Assembly (NCBI RefSeq): GCF_013149295.1
Contig: NZ_JABGCB010000010.1
Coordinates: forward strand, 124,001-188,000
Length of the DNA: 64,000 bases
Reading direction: 5' to 3'
Source: Novosphingobium sp. SG751A
GTDB lineage: Bacteria > Pseudomonadota > Alphaproteobacteria > Sphingomonadales > Sphingomonadaceae
The notes beneath the pieces were generated by a model. It was not told the DNA's origin and did no database searches. It saw nothing but the letters and a program-made list of their open reading frames with translations. The translations under genes were made by a program, and so were the position numbers. Below are positions 9,004 to 18,781 of the stretch, in pieces (the stretch's first letter is position 1; each line of letters starts with the position of its first letter).

Positions 9004-10845
9004 ATGCCTGCCTATCGTTCACGCACCTCCACCCACGGCCGCAACATGGCGGGCGCACGCGGGCTGTGGCGCGCCACAGGCATGAAGGACAGCGATTTCG
9101 GCAAGCCGATCATTGCGGTGGTCAACAGCTTTACCCAGTTCGTGCCGGGCCACGTCCACCTCAAGGATCTGGGCCAGATGGTTGCGCGCGAGATCGAGGC
9201 GGCGGGCGGCGTTGCCAAGGAATTCAACACGATCGCCATCGATGACGGCATCGCGATGGGTCATGACGGCATGCTCTATTCGCTGCCCAGCCGCGATCTG
9301 ATTGCCGACAGCGTCGAATATATGGTCAATGGCCATTGCGCCGACGCGATGGTCTGCATCTCGAACTGCGACAAGATCACGCCCGGCATGCTGATGGCCG
9401 CGATGCGTTTGAACATCCCGGTCGTCTTCGTTTCGGGCGGGCCGATGGAGGCGGGCAAGGTCGTGCTGCGCGGCAAGGAAGTGGCGCTCGATCTGGTCGA
9501 CGCCATGGTCGCGGCGGCCGACGAGGCCTATACCGACGAGGAAGTGAAGACCATCGAACGCTCGGCCTGCCCCACCTGCGGCAGCTGCTCGGGCATGTTC
9601 ACCGCCAATTCGATGAACTGCCTGACCGAGGCTCTTGGCCTCTCGCTGCCGGGCAATGGTTCGACGCTGGCCACGCATAGTGACCGCAAGGAACTGTTCC
9701 TGCGCGCCGGGCGTCTGGTGGTGGAACTGTGCAAGCGTTATTATGAGCAGGACGATGAAAGCGTGCTGCCGCGCAACATCGCCAGCTTCGAAGCGTTTGA
9801 AAACGCGATGAGCCTCGATATCGCCATGGGCGGGTCCACCAACACCGTGCTGCACCTGCTGGCCGCTGCGCAGGAAGCGGGCGTCAATTTCACCATGAAC
9901 GACATTGACCGTCTCTCGCGCCGGGTGCCCTGCCTGTCCAAGGTGGCTCCGGCGAAGAATGACGTTCACATGGAGGATGTTCACCGCGCGGGCGGGATCT
10001 ATTCGATCCTTGGCGAACTGGAACGCGGCGGGCTGCTCCATGCCGATCTGCCCACCGTTCATTCGCCCACTTTGCGCGATGCGCTGGCCAAGTGGGACAT
10101 TGGCCGCAGCAACGATCCCGAAGTGCAGGAATTCTTCCTTGCCGCCCCCGGCGGCGTGCCCACGCAGGTGGCCTTCAGCCAAAGCCGCCGTTGGGAAAGC
10201 CTCGATACCGACCGCGAAAAGGGCGTGATCCGCAGCTGCGAACATGCGTTCAGCAAGGATGGCGGTCTGGCGGTCCTGTTCGGCAATATCGCGCTCGAAG
10301 GCTGCATCGTCAAAACGGCGGGTGTGGATGAAAGCATCCTGAAATTCACCGGCCCGGCCAAGGTTTACGAAAGCCAGGATGCGGCGGTGACGGCGATCCT
10401 GACCGGACAGGTCGTGGCGGGCGATGTGGTCGTCATCCGCTATGAAGGCCCCAAGGGCGGTCCGGGCATGCAGGAAATGCTCTATCCCACCAGCTATTTG
10501 AAGTCGAAGGGGCTGGGCAAGGCCTGCGCGCTCATCACCGACGGGCGCTTTTCGGGCGGCACCTCGGGGCTTTCCATCGGCCACGCCTCGCCTGAGGCGG
10601 CCGAGGGCGGCGCGATCGGTCTGGTGGAAACCGGCGATGTGATCGAGATCGACATCCCCGGCCGCACGATCAACCTTGCCGTCTCGGACGAGGTTCTGGC
10701 CACCCGCCGCATCGCGCAGGAAGCCAAGGGCTGGCACCCCGCCAAGGAGCGCCCGCGCAAGGTTTCGACCGCATTGAAAGCCTATGCCGCGATGACCACC
10801 AGCGCGGCGCGCGGCGCGGTGCGGGATCTCTCGCAACTGAAATGA
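9004..10845 (+). CDS. ilvD: Dihydroxy-acid dehydratase
   Basis: Penultimate step of valine and isoleucine synthesis: dehydrates 2,3-dihydroxy-isovalerate or -methylvalerate. At 613 aa it matches the long IlvD form. Likely iron-sulfur ligands are Cys122 in [10 protein letters not shown] and Cys195 in [31 protein letters not shown] is the conserved C-terminal block. The start [20 protein letters not shown] at 9004 matches the family, with GGAG about 9 nt upstream. It overlaps nnr by 4 nt. The 78-bp leader shows a small GCCCC/GGGGC hairpin but no recognisable leader peptide. Confidence 0.98.
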   Translation: MPAYRSRTSTHGRNMAGARGLWRATGMKDSDFGKPIIAVVNSFTQFVPGHVHLKDLGQMVAREIEAAGGVAKEFNTIAIDDGIAMGHDGMLYSLPSRDLIADSVEYMVNGHCADAMVCISNCDKITPGMLMAAMRLNIPVVFVSGGPMEAGKVVLRGKEVALDLVDAMVAAADEAYTDEEVKTIERSACPTCGSCSGMFTANSMNCLTEALGLSLPGNGSTLATHSDRKELFLRAGRLVVELCKRYYEQDDESVLPRNIASFEAFENAMSLDIAMGGSTNTVLHLLAAAQEAGVNFTMNDIDRLSRRVPCLSKVAPAKNDVHMEDVHRAGGIYSILGELERGGLLHADLPTVHSPTLRDALAKWDIGRSNDPEVQEFFLAAPGGVPTQVAFSQSRRWESLDTDREKGVIRSCEHAFSKDGGLAVLFGNIALEGCIVKTAGVDESILKFTGPAKVYESQDAAVTAILTGQVVAGDVVVIRYEGPKGGPGMQEMLYPTSYLKSKGLGKACALITDGRFSGGTSGLSIGHASPEAAEGGAIGLVETGDVIEIDIPGRTINLAVSDEVLATRRIAQEAKGWHPAKERPRKVSTALKAYAAMTTSAARGAVRDLSQLK

Positions 10846-12206
10846 TGGCGCCCACCCAGATCCTGTCCGCCGAGCAAATGCGCGCCGCTGAAGGCACGCT
10901 GATCGCGGGCGGGATCAGCGTGGATGAACTGATGCAGCGCGCCGGGCGCGGGGCGGCGGATTATGTCTGGCGCATCGCTGGTCCCTCGCGCCGCGTCACG
11001 GTGCTGACCGGGCCGGGCAACAATGGCGGCGATGGCTGGGTGATTGCCGAGGCGATCCGGCAGATGGGCGGCCATGTGGTCGTTGTCCCTGCTGCTCCGC
11101 CTCGCACCGATGCGGCGCGGATGGCGCAGTCGCTTTATTCTGGCGCGGTGGCCGATGGTGTGATCGATGGCGATGTGCTGGTCGATTGCCTGTTCGGCAC
11201 CGGGCTGACGCGCGGGCTGGGGGATGCCGATCTGGCGCTGCTGAATGGTCTGGCGGCGCGGCATGGCAAACGGATTGCGGTCGATCTGCCCAGCGGGATC
11301 GCCACCGATACGGGGGCGGCGTTGAATGATGGCCTGCCCGATTATCACCTGACGATAGCGCTGGGCGCGTGGAAGCCTGCGCATGTGCTGATGCCCGCCG
11401 TGGCGCGGATGGGGGCGCTGCGGCTGGTGGATATTGGCTGTGCGGCTTTGGCCGATGCGGGGCAGGTGATCGGGCGGCCTCGATTTTATGCTCCTGCGGT
11501 CGACGCGCATAAATACCGGCGCGGGCTGCTGGGCGTGGTGGCGGGCGCGATGCCGGGTGCGGCGGTGCTGGCGGCCACGGCGGCGCAGGGCGCGGGCGCG
11601 GGTTATGTCAAAGTGCTTTGCGATGCGCCGCTGGCGGTGCCGGTCGATCTGGTTTGCGCGCGGGCGGATTTTGGCGATGACCGGCTGAATGCGCTGTTGG
11701 TCGGGCCGGGGCTGGGGCGCGATGCCGGCGGGCATTTCCTGCTGGCCGAAGCTTTGGCGGCGGGGCGGCCCACTGTGCTGGATGCGGATGGATGTTATCT
11801 TCTTTCCAAAGGGATGTCGGCCACTATTGTCACGCCGCATGAAGGTGAACTCGCCGCACTGGAGCGTCATTTTGACAGCCGGGGCGAGGACAAGGTCTCG
11901 CGCGCGCGCAATCTGGCGCAGGCCAGCGGGATGGTGATCGTGGCCAAGGGGCCGGACACGATTGTGGCCGCGCCCGATGGGCGCTGGGCGGCAGCTGCGC
12001 GCGCTTCAAGCTGGCTTTCCACGGCGGGGACGGGCGATGTGTTGGCGGGCGCGATTGCCAGCAGGCTGGCCACGGGGGCCGAACCTTTCGCGGCGGCCTG
12101 CGAAGGCGTCTGGCTGCATGGGCAAGCGGCGCGGATTACGCCGCCGCCTTTTTCTGCCGGAGAACTGGCCAAATCCATCGCAAAGGCCTATCGGGCCAGC
12201 CTCTAG
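10842..12206 (+). CDS. nnr: Bifunctional NAD(P)H-hydrate epimerase / ADP-dependent dehydratase
   Basis: Metabolite-repair enzyme for hydrated NAD(P)H. N-terminal YjeF_N epimerase domain (about residues 1-210) carries [17 protein letters not shown] and [12 protein letters not shown]. The C-terminal ribokinase-like dehydratase domain carries [12 protein letters not shown] and the catalytic [13 protein letters not shown]. At 454 aa it is shorter than many fusions, which often approach 500. ATG 10842 overlaps the ilvD TGA (ATGATG), so ATG 10845 is an equally good start. Confidence 0.95.
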   Translation: MMAPTQILSAEQMRAAEGTLIAGGISVDELMQRAGRGAADYVWRIAGPSRRVTVLTGPGNNGGDGWVIAEAIRQMGGHVVVVPAAPPRTDAARMAQSLYSGAVADGVIDGDVLVDCLFGTGLTRGLGDADLALLNGLAARHGKRIAVDLPSGIATDTGAALNDGLPDYHLTIALGAWKPAHVLMPAVARMGALRLVDIGCAALADAGQVIGRPRFYAPAVDAHKYRRGLLGVVAGAMPGAAVLAATAAQGAGAGYVKVLCDAPLAVPVDLVCARADFGDDRLNALLVGPGLGRDAGGHFLLAEALAAGRPTVLDADGCYLLSKGMSATIVTPHEGELAALERHFDSRGEDKVSRARNLAQASGMVIVAKGPDTIVAAPDGRWAAAARASSWLSTAGTGDVLAGAIASRLATGAEPFAAACEGVWLHGQAARITPPPFSAGELAKSIAKAYRASL

Positions 12207-12221
12207 AGTTAAGGGGCCAGC

Positions 12222-13421
12222 ATGAGTGACGATCCGATCCTGCGCATTGCCGCCAAAGGCGATGGCATAACCGCCAGCGGGGCCTATGTGGCCGGCGCGG
12301 CGCCGGGGGATGTCGTGCGCTCGGACGGCTCGATTGCGCGCGGGACCAATTATGCCGCACCCGCCTGCCGCCATTACGGCACCTGCGGGGGCTGCACCTT
12401 GCAGCATGTGGGCGATGAGGCTTTGTCCGAATTCGTGCGCGACCGGGTGGTCCATGCCGCGCGCGGGCAGGGGATGGAGCCGGAGATTCTGGCACCCACG
12501 CATCTTTCGCCTGCCGGATCGCGGCGGCGTGCTGCGCTGCGCGCGGCGCGGGTGGGCGGCGCCATCGCCTTGGGCTATTCCGAGGGCGGGTCGCACAAGC
12601 TGGTCGATCTGAAAGAGTGCCCGGTGCTGGCGCCCGAACTGGTCGCCGTTCTGGGGCCTTTGCGCAAATTGCTGTCGCGGCGCGATGGGCGCTTTGCGGT
12701 GGAAGTGGACCTGACGCTGGCCACTCAGGGCGTGGACGTTTCGCTTAAAGGCCTGACGGTCGAAGGTTTGCAGCAGACCGAGGCGATGCTCGATTTCGCC
12801 CGCGACATTGGGCTGGCGCGCCTTTCGCTGGATCAGGGCTATGGGCCGGAGAGCTTGTGGGAGCCGGACGGGATTACGGTCAACCTGTCGGGGGTGGAAG
12901 TGCCTCTGCCGCCCGGCGCCTTCCTTCAGGCCACTCTGGATGGCGAGCAAGCGCTGGTGGGCGCGGCGGTGGAATGGCTTAAGGGCGTCTCGCCTGTGGC
13001 CGATTTGTTTGCCGGGCTGGGGACTTTTGCCTTTGCCCTGGCCAAGGCGGGGGCCAAGGTGCTGGCGGCCGAGGCTGATCGCGCGGCGTTTCTGGCGTGC
13101 AAATCGGCGGCGGGGCGGTCTGGGCTGATCGTTCATCCGTTGCACCGCGATCTGTTCCGCAATCCGTTGATGCCTGATGAGCTGAACCGGTTTGGCGCGG
13201 TGGTGCTGGACCCGCCGCGGGCGGGCGCGCGCGAACAGGTGGGGCGCATCGCCGCCAGCACGGTCAAGCGCGTGGTCTATATCAGTTGCAACCCGTCAAG
13301 CTGGGCCCGTGATGCGGCGCAATTGATCGAGGGCGGCTATCGTCTGGCCGAATTGCGCCCGGTGGGACAATTCCGCTGGACCACGCATGTCGAACTGGCC
13401 AGTCTGTTTGTACGGGACTAA
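12222..13421 (+). CDS. Class I SAM-dependent RNA (uracil-5-)methyltransferase, RlmD/RumA-like
   Basis: 399-residue methyltransferase that would form 5-methyluridine in rRNA or tRNA. Iron-sulfur ligands are visible as Cys49, Cys55, Cys58 (CRHYGTCGGC) and Cys133 (LKECPVLAP). The SAM-binding core contains VADLFAGLGTFAFALA; the catalytic cysteine is Cys356 in YISCNPSS. The N-terminal TRAM domain is short. It follows nnr by 15 bp and ends 4 bp into the convergent MAPEG gene. RlmC, RlmD or TrmA specificity cannot be decided here. Confidence 0.92.
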   Translation: MSDDPILRIAAKGDGITASGAYVAGAAPGDVVRSDGSIARGTNYAAPACRHYGTCGGCTLQHVGDEALSEFVRDRVVHAARGQGMEPEILAPTHLSPAGSRRRAALRAARVGGAIALGYSEGGSHKLVDLKECPVLAPELVAVLGPLRKLLSRRDGRFAVEVDLTLATQGVDVSLKGLTVEGLQQTEAMLDFARDIGLARLSLDQGYGPESLWEPDGITVNLSGVEVPLPPGAFLQATLDGEQALVGAAVEWLKGVSPVADLFAGLGTFAFALAKAGAKVLAAEADRAAFLACKSAAGRSGLIVHPLHRDLFRNPLMPDELNRFGAVVLDPPRAGAREQVGRIAASTVKRVVYISCNPSSWARDAAQLIEGGYRLAELRPVGQFRWTTHVELASLFVRD

Positions 13422-13846
13422 ATCACGCTGAGGTAAAAGGCCCGGACCGCGAGCGCCAGCAAGGTGAGGGTGGAAAGGGCGAACAGCCGGATGCGGGTGG
13501 GGATGGTGTTGACCGTGCATTGCCAGAGCGAATGCACAACCCGCAGCACCACATAGGCCCAGCCCAGCGCGACATCGATCAGGCCGCTGTTGGGCAGCGC
13601 CAGCATCAGGCAGACTGCATAAAACAATGTAGGTTGTTCGAGCAGGTGGCTGTAATTATGCGATTTCCACATGACATCGGGCGGCACGCGGCCTTCCAGA
13701 TCGCATCCGCGCATGCCGGGGGTGGCATCCTTTGCCCCCAGCCCGGCCCGCGCCAGATGGGCAAAGCGGGTGCGCGCCATCCAGATCAGCACGATCAGCG
13801 TCCAGATGGCCAGCACCGCCGCCGGCGTCGGCATTGCCTTGTTCAT
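13418..13846 (-). CDS. MAPEG family membrane protein
   Basis: 142-residue integral membrane protein with four predicted helices (AAVLAIWTLIVLIWMA; LFYAVCLMLALP; IDVALGWAYVVLRVVHSLW; LFALSTLTLLALAVRAFYL). The central VVLRVVHSLW and NxxxLLEQPTLFY pattern is typical of the MAPEG family, whose eukaryotic members act on glutathione and eicosanoids; bacterial members are mostly uncharacterised. It lies 36 bp downstream of btaB on the same strand and might be cotranscribed with the betaine-lipid genes. Confidence 0.85.
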   Translation of the reverse strand: MNKAMPTPAAVLAIWTLIVLIWMARTRFAHLARAGLGAKDATPGMRGCDLEGRVPPDVMWKSHNYSHLLEQPTLFYAVCLMLALPNSGLIDVALGWAYVVLRVVHSLWQCTVNTIPTRIRLFALSTLTLLALAVRAFYLSVI

Positions 13847-13882
13847 CGCCGATATCCCCCCGGTTGCTCCGGGGGCGGGGGA

Positions 13883-14545
13883 TTATAAGCCCCGATACCG
13901 CCGGATGACGATCAGGCGATAGTAACCCAGCGGGCCGTCCTGTGTCTCCACCGTTGCGATGCTGCCTGCCAGATGATGGGCGACCTCGGCCAGATCCGGG
14001 CGAGGGGTGACGTGGAAATGCGCCAGCCAGCGCATCAGCACCCAGCGCAAGGGCGTGGGCAGCCCTTCGCCCATGCCGAAATCGACGATGTGCAATTCGC
14101 CCCCCGGCGCCAGTACGGCGATGCCCTGGGCGATGGCTTCCTCCCATGCAGGGATCATCGAGAGGGCGAAAGAGATCATCACCCGTTCGAAATGCGGCCG
14201 GCCAAACAGATCCTGCGCATCAAAATCGCAGGCATCGCCTACCGCCAGGCGCGCGCGGGCGCCCAGTCGATCCTGCGCGGTTTCCAGCATCAGCGGTGAA
14301 ATATCGAGCCCGTGGATCTGGGTCTTGGGCCAAAGTTCGCGCACCAGCGAAAGGTTGCGCCCCGTGCCGCAGCCCACCTCCAGCACTGCGCTGCCATAGG
14401 GCATGCGCAGGCCGCGGATCAGCCGGTCGCGTCCGAACAGGAAATATTTGCGCGTGACATCATAGATATGGCGCTGCCAGCGATAGACGCTGTCCATCAG
14501 ATCGCCATGGGTGTCGATAACAGGAGCAGTAGCCATGGGGATCAT
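13883..14545 (-). CDS. btaB: S-adenosylmethionine:diacylglycerylhomoserine N-methyltransferase (BtaB)
   Basis: Second enzyme of DGTS betaine-lipid synthesis: three N-methylations of diacylglycerylhomoserine. The 220-residue protein has the SAM site VLEVGCGTGRN and the BtaB-like N-terminal segment VYRWQRHIYDVTRKYFLFGR, which recalls the Rhodobacter enzyme. The ATG overlaps the btaA stop (ATGA at 14542-14545), a coupled pair. Membrane-associated action is expected because the substrate is a lipid. Identification rests on both this motif and the adjacent btaA. Confidence 0.9.
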   Translation of the reverse strand: MIPMATAPVIDTHGDLMDSVYRWQRHIYDVTRKYFLFGRDRLIRGLRMPYGSAVLEVGCGTGRNLSLVRELWPKTQIHGLDISPLMLETAQDRLGARARLAVGDACDFDAQDLFGRPHFERVMISFALSMIPAWEEAIAQGIAVLAPGGELHIVDFGMGEGLPTPLRWVLMRWLAHFHVTPRPDLAEVAHHLAGSIATVETQDGPLGYYRLIVIRRYRGL

Positions 14546-15780
14546 CCCTTGAAGCGATAGAGGTGGAGGCCGCCATAGATCGAGGAGCGGTCGGCGCGGA
14601 TCAGGTCGCGCGCTTCGGCCTCGCTGTAATCCCAGCGTGAGAGGGTTTCATCCGGCACGCGGCCGGGCAGGAGCGTTTCCTCGGCCGCCGTGCGGAACAG
14701 GACGCGCGCGCCGGGGCGGGCGGTGCGGGTGATCTGTTGCCACAGGTCGGTCAATTGCGCGTCGCTCATCCAGTCCTGCGCGTCGAGCAGGATGTAGCGG
14801 TCGAGGCTGGCATCGCTCTGTTCGCGCAGATGGTCGGTGAAATTGACGTGGCGCCAGTCGATGCGGTCGATGCGGTCGCGCACCGCGTCATAATTGCCGG
14901 GCTGGAGATAGGGCGGCAGCGGGGCGTCCGGCCCCTTGCCATAGCCGCGGTTGAAGGCCTGCCATGCGAAGTAATTCTCGCCCACGGCAAAGTCGCAGGC
15001 CAGCTTTTCCAGCCTTGCGCGCAGCACGTTGGCCATGCGCTGATCGCCCGCCAGCGCGTCGAACTGCGCGGGGGGGATGCCGAGGCCATAAAGGCTGGCG
15101 GGCTGGTTGGTCAGCCAGCGGATGAAGCGTTTGTCGAAGACAGGCGCGATCTTTTCGTCAAAGATGCGGCGCTGGTCCTCAATGCTCTGCGCATCCAGAA
15201 TGGCGCGCAGATCGACCCGGTACAGCCGCGCGACCAGATGGGCCATGCCGATGAAATTGCCCAGCAGCCCGCGCTTGTAGATACCGCTGGCAAAGCCGCC
15301 GATTCGCTTGCGCCCGGCCAGATCACGCCCTTCCCAATAGCGGCGCGTGGGCTCATCCAGATGCGGGGCCAGATATTGGCGATAGGCGGCCAGATTGGCC
15401 TTGTTGTCGGCCTCGACAAAGAAGCGGCGCAGCGATTCGTAATCGGGCAAATGGCGGAAGGCGGCATATTTCAGCCGCCCCAGCGCGATATGCGCGGTGT
15501 TGAGGTCCACCGCCGTGATCTGGGCCGGATCGGCGACCAGATAGGACAGCGCATTGCACGAGCCCGAGGCAATGGTGACGATCCGGCTGTCGGGCGCGAT
15601 TTCAAGCGCGGCCATGTCCACCACCGGATCTTCCCAGATCTGGGCATAAACGAGGCCGCGAAAAGCCAACGCGAAGGCCCGATCGGCAAGGCGTTCGCTT
15701 GGCTTGGCGTGGCTGCGCACCACGGCCCTGTCAATAATATGAGGGGCGATGACAGGGGCGGCGCGCAAAGGGGCGGACAT
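14542..15780 (-). CDS. btaA: S-adenosylmethionine:diacylglycerol 3-amino-3-carboxypropyl transferase (BtaA, DUF3419)
   Basis: First enzyme of DGTS synthesis: moves the 3-amino-3-carboxypropyl group of SAM to diacylglycerol. Family marks are FRGLVYAQIWEDPVVDMAAL, then the nucleotide-binding IVTIASGSCNALSYL and ITAVDLNTAHIALGRLK. ATG 15780 is chosen: GGAG lies 11 nt upstream and the resulting 412 aa fits the family. ATGs at 15819 and 15843 and TTG 15870 are in frame, but the last two overlap a possible Pho box. Betaine lipids replace phospholipids under phosphate starvation in related bacteria. Confidence 0.92.
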   Translation of the reverse strand: MSAPLRAAPVIAPHIIDRAVVRSHAKPSERLADRAFALAFRGLVYAQIWEDPVVDMAALEIAPDSRIVTIASGSCNALSYLVADPAQITAVDLNTAHIALGRLKYAAFRHLPDYESLRRFFVEADNKANLAAYRQYLAPHLDEPTRRYWEGRDLAGRKRIGGFASGIYKRGLLGNFIGMAHLVARLYRVDLRAILDAQSIEDQRRIFDEKIAPVFDKRFIRWLTNQPASLYGLGIPPAQFDALAGDQRMANVLRARLEKLACDFAVGENYFAWQAFNRGYGKGPDAPLPPYLQPGNYDAVRDRIDRIDWRHVNFTDHLREQSDASLDRYILLDAQDWMSDAQLTDLWQQITRTARPGARVLFRTAAEETLLPGRVPDETLSRWDYSEAEARDLIRADRSSIYGGLHLYRFKG

Positions 15781-15841
15781 GGGCGACTGATCTCCGGCTG
15801 AACTATTTTCAGCGCTCATATGACCGGTGCGTTGCGCCGCC

Positions 15842-15870
15842 ATGACGGGGCCGTGACGATTTGACGACAA
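15842..15870 (-). promoter_or_regulatory. Possible Pho box upstream of btaA
   Basis: Reading the minus strand from 15870, three heptamers recur at exact 11-bp spacing: TTGTCGT, TCGTCAC, CCGTCAT, against the PhoB consensus CTGTCAT (5, 4 and 6 of 7 matches). The 4-nt spacers are CAAA and GGCC. The site lies about 60 nt upstream of the chosen btaA start. PhoB control of betaine-lipid genes is known in other alphaproteobacteria; here it is inferred from a moderate match, and no clear -10 box sits at the ideal distance. Confidence 0.4.
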
Positions 15871-15979
15871 TTGGGCGCATCAAGGCATGTTGTGCTGTCA
15901 CAATCCGGCCCTATATGGCGGCATTCGGATTTTTCAGGGTCGGGCATCAGCGCCGGCCCGTTTTTATGGAGTTTCGCCC

Positions 15980-17191
15980 ATGGGCAAGGTTCTGGTGATT
16001 GGCGCCGGCGGCGTCGGCTCGGTGGCGGTGCACAAGATGGCGATGAATGCGGATATTTTTTCCGACATCCATCTGGCCAGCCGCACCAAGAGCAAGTGCG
16101 ATGCGATTGCCGTGTCGGTCAAGGAGCGCACGGGCGTCGATATCACCACCTATGCGATCGATGCCGAGGATGTGCCCGCGCTCGCCGCTCTCATCAAGCA
16201 GATCGGGCCCAAGCTTGTGGTCAATCTGGCGCTGCCTTATCAGGATCTGACAATCATGGACGCGTGCCTGATCGCGGGCGCACACTATATGGACACGGCG
16301 AACTATGAGCCCAAGGACGTGGCCAAGTTCGAATATCACTGGCAATGGGCCTATCAGGATCGCTTCAAGGAAGCGGGCCTGACTGCGCTGCTGGGCAGCG
16401 GCTTCGATCCGGGCGTGACCAGCGTGTTCGCCATGTGGCTCAAGAAGCATAAGCTCAAGACCATCCGCCAGCTCGACATTTTGGATTGCAACGGCGGCGA
16501 TCATGGCCAGGCTTTCGCCACCAACTTCAACCCGGAAATCAACATCCGCGAAGTGACCGCGCCTGCGCGCCACTGGGAAGGCGGGGAATTTGTTGAAACC
16601 CCGGCGATGGCCAACAAGGTTCAGTTCGACTTTGCCGAAGTCGGCCCCAAGAACATGTATATGATGTATCACGAGGAACTGGAAAGCCTTGCCAAGTTCC
16701 TGCCGGAGCTCGAGCGTGCGCGTTTCTGGATGACCTTTGGCGATGAATACATCAAGCATCTGACCGTGCTGCAGAATGTGGGCATGACCCGCATCGATCC
16801 GGTCATCTACAATGGCGTGGAAATCATTCCGCTCCAGTTCCTCAAGGCCGTTCTGCCCGAACCCAGCACGCTGGGCGCGACCACCAAGGGCAAGACCAAC
16901 ATCGGCGACATCGCCACCGGCGAAGCGCTGGACGGCAGCGGTGAGAAGACGTTCTACATCAAGAACATCTGTGACCACGAGGAATGCTATGCCGAAACAG
17001 GCAATCAGGCGGTGAGCTACACCACCGGCGTTCCGGCCATGATCGGCGCAGCCATGATCATGCAGGACGTGTGGACCGGTGCGGGCGTGTTTAATATCGA
17101 ACAGTTCGATCCCGATCCCTTCATGGACATGCTTAACAAGCACGGCCTGCCGTGGAGCGTGGAAGAGCTGGAAGGCCCGGTGGCTTTCTAA
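15980..17191 (+). CDS. Carboxy(nor)spermidine dehydrogenase (saccharopine dehydrogenase family)
   Basis: 403-residue NADPH-dependent enzyme that condenses putrescine (or diaminopropane) with L-aspartate semialdehyde to carboxyspermidine (or carboxynorspermidine). Rossmann start GKVLVIGAGGVGSVAVHKMA; middle motifs YMDTANYEPKD, GSGFDPGVTSVFA and DCNGGDHG are typical of this branch. ATG 15980 has GGAG 8 nt upstream; an earlier start at 15887 is rejected. Paired downstream with nspC, which fixes the assignment to polyamine synthesis rather than lysine metabolism. Confidence 0.93.
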   Translation: MGKVLVIGAGGVGSVAVHKMAMNADIFSDIHLASRTKSKCDAIAVSVKERTGVDITTYAIDAEDVPALAALIKQIGPKLVVNLALPYQDLTIMDACLIAGAHYMDTANYEPKDVAKFEYHWQWAYQDRFKEAGLTALLGSGFDPGVTSVFAMWLKKHKLKTIRQLDILDCNGGDHGQAFATNFNPEINIREVTAPARHWEGGEFVETPAMANKVQFDFAEVGPKNMYMMYHEELESLAKFLPELERARFWMTFGDEYIKHLTVLQNVGMTRIDPVIYNGVEIIPLQFLKAVLPEPSTLGATTKGKTNIGDIATGEALDGSGEKTFYIKNICDHEECYAETGNQAVSYTTGVPAMIGAAMIMQDVWTGAGVFNIEQFDPDPFMDMLNKHGLPWSVEELEGPVAF

Positions 17192-17208
17192 ATGAAGGTT
17201 TTTTGCTG

Positions 17209-17553
17209 ATGAATTGGGGCTTGATCCTGCCCCCGCTGATGCTGGCGGGGTCGAACCTGTTCATGAATGTGGCGTGGTATGGTCACCTCAAGGCGCCCCA
17301 CAAGGCGATTTGGGTGGCTGTGCTGGCGTCATGGGGGCTGGCCTTTTTCGAATATTGGCTGGCCGTTCCCGCCAATCGCCTTGGGGCAAAGGCCTATTCG
17401 CTGGCCCAGCTCAAGACGATGCAGGAAGTTTTTTCGCTGGCGGGTTTCGTGCTGGTGGCATGGGCGCTGTTCGGGCAAAAGCCGGGGCTGGCGCAACTGG
17501 CGGGCTTTGCGCTGATTATCGCGGGCGCAGCGCTGATTTTCAAAGGAAACTGA
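17209..17553 (+). CDS. DMT-superfamily small membrane protein (DUF486)
   Basis: 114-residue protein with four hydrophobic segments: LILPPLMLAGSNLFMNVAWY, IWVAVLASWGLAFFEYWLAV, VFSLAGFVLVAWALF and LAGFALIIAGAALIF. Size and pattern match DUF486, distantly related to EmrE-like small multidrug transporters. It lies 17 bp after the carboxyspermidine dehydrogenase and only 3 bp before nspC, so it is cotranscribed with the polyamine genes. A role in polyamine export or exchange is an inference from position only; the family has no established substrate. Confidence 0.85.
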   Translation: MNWGLILPPLMLAGSNLFMNVAWYGHLKAPHKAIWVAVLASWGLAFFEYWLAVPANRLGAKAYSLAQLKTMQEVFSLAGFVLVAWALFGQKPGLAQLAGFALIIAGAALIFKGN

Positions 17554-17556
17554 AGC

Positions 17557-18732
17557 ATGGAAACTCGTGCAGGCGATCCGGGCGCGTTTGCGCATTTTGA
17601 CCTGAACCGTGTCAATTCGCCCGCCTTTGTGGTGGACGAGGCGCGGCTGCGGGCCAATCTGTCCGTGCTGGCCGATATTCGCGACCGGGCGGGGATCAAG
17701 GTGCTGGCCGCGATGAAGGCGTTCAGCATGTGGCGCGTCGCCTCGATCGTGGGCGAATATCTCGATGGCGTCTGCACCAGCGGCCTGTGGGAAGCGCGTC
17801 TGGCGCAGCAGTCCTATAAGGGCGAGATTGCGACTTATTGCGCTGGTTACAAGGCCGAGGATCTGCCCGAAATCTGCGCGATTTCCGACCATGTGATCTT
17901 CAATTCGCCGAGCCAGTTTGCCCGCTTCCGCCCGATTCTCGCCGAACAGGGCGGCGATTTCGACATCGGCTTGCGTATCAATCCGCTGCATCGCGAGGGC
18001 GAGGTCGAGAAATACGATCCCTGCGCGCTGGGTTCGCGGTTGGGCTTTCCGGTCGATCAGGTGACGGCCGAGCATCTCGAAGGCGTCACCGGCCTGCATT
18101 TCCATACTCTGTGCGAGCAGGATTTTGAGCCGCTCCAGCGCACATGGAACGCGCTCTATCCCACGATTGCTCCCTGGCTGGCGGTGAATGGCGGACCGAT
18201 CCGCTGGCTGAACTTTGGCGGCGGGCATCACATCACCCGCGCCGATTATCAACGCGACGATCTGGTTGCTTTCCTCAAGGCTGTGAAGGCGCAGACCGGC
18301 TGCGAGCTTTATCTCGAGCCGGGCGAGGCGGTGGCGCTTGATGCCGGCATCCTGATCGGCACGGTGCTGGATACGCATACCAACGGCATCCCGGTGGCCA
18401 TCGTCGATATTTCGGCCACCTGCCATATGCCCGATGTGATCGAGGCGCCCTATCGTCCCGCCATGTTGGGCGAGCGCGAGGAGGGCGAGGTGGTGCGTCT
18501 GGGCGGGCCGTCCTGTCTGGCGGGCGATGTGATTGGCGATTATCGGCTGTCGGTGCCTTGCGAGCCGGGGCAGCGTTTCGCCTTCCTCGATCAGGCCCAT
18601 TACTCGATGGTCAAGACCACGACCTTCAACGGCGTGCCGCTGCCTTCGATCTGGCTCTGGAACAGCGCGGATGATTCGCTGGAATGTGTGAAACATTTCA
18701 GTTGGGAGACATTTCGCGACCGTTTGAGTTGA
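17557..18732 (+). CDS. nspC: Carboxynorspermidine/carboxyspermidine decarboxylase
   Basis: PLP-dependent decarboxylase of the alanine-racemase fold giving spermidine or norspermidine from the carboxylated precursor. 391 aa. The PLP lysine lies in KVLAAMKAFSMW near residue 55; FNSPSQFARFRPIL, GGGHHITRADY and LYLEPGEAVAL are characteristic of the NspC branch, and GGPSCLAGDVIGDY lies near the C-terminus. It follows the DUF486 gene by 3 bp and is followed by a strong intrinsic terminator at 18782-18821. Confidence 0.95.
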   Translation: METRAGDPGAFAHFDLNRVNSPAFVVDEARLRANLSVLADIRDRAGIKVLAAMKAFSMWRVASIVGEYLDGVCTSGLWEARLAQQSYKGEIATYCAGYKAEDLPEICAISDHVIFNSPSQFARFRPILAEQGGDFDIGLRINPLHREGEVEKYDPCALGSRLGFPVDQVTAEHLEGVTGLHFHTLCEQDFEPLQRTWNALYPTIAPWLAVNGGPIRWLNFGGGHHITRADYQRDDLVAFLKAVKAQTGCELYLEPGEAVALDAGILIGTVLDTHTNGIPVAIVDISATCHMPDVIEAPYRPAMLGEREEGEVVRLGGPSCLAGDVIGDYRLSVPCEPGQRFAFLDQAHYSMVKTTTFNGVPLPSIWLWNSADDSLECVKHFSWETFRDRLS

Positions 18733-18781
18733 TCGCGTGATTCGTTGATTAAGCAAAGAAATATCAATAGGATAAATTGGC

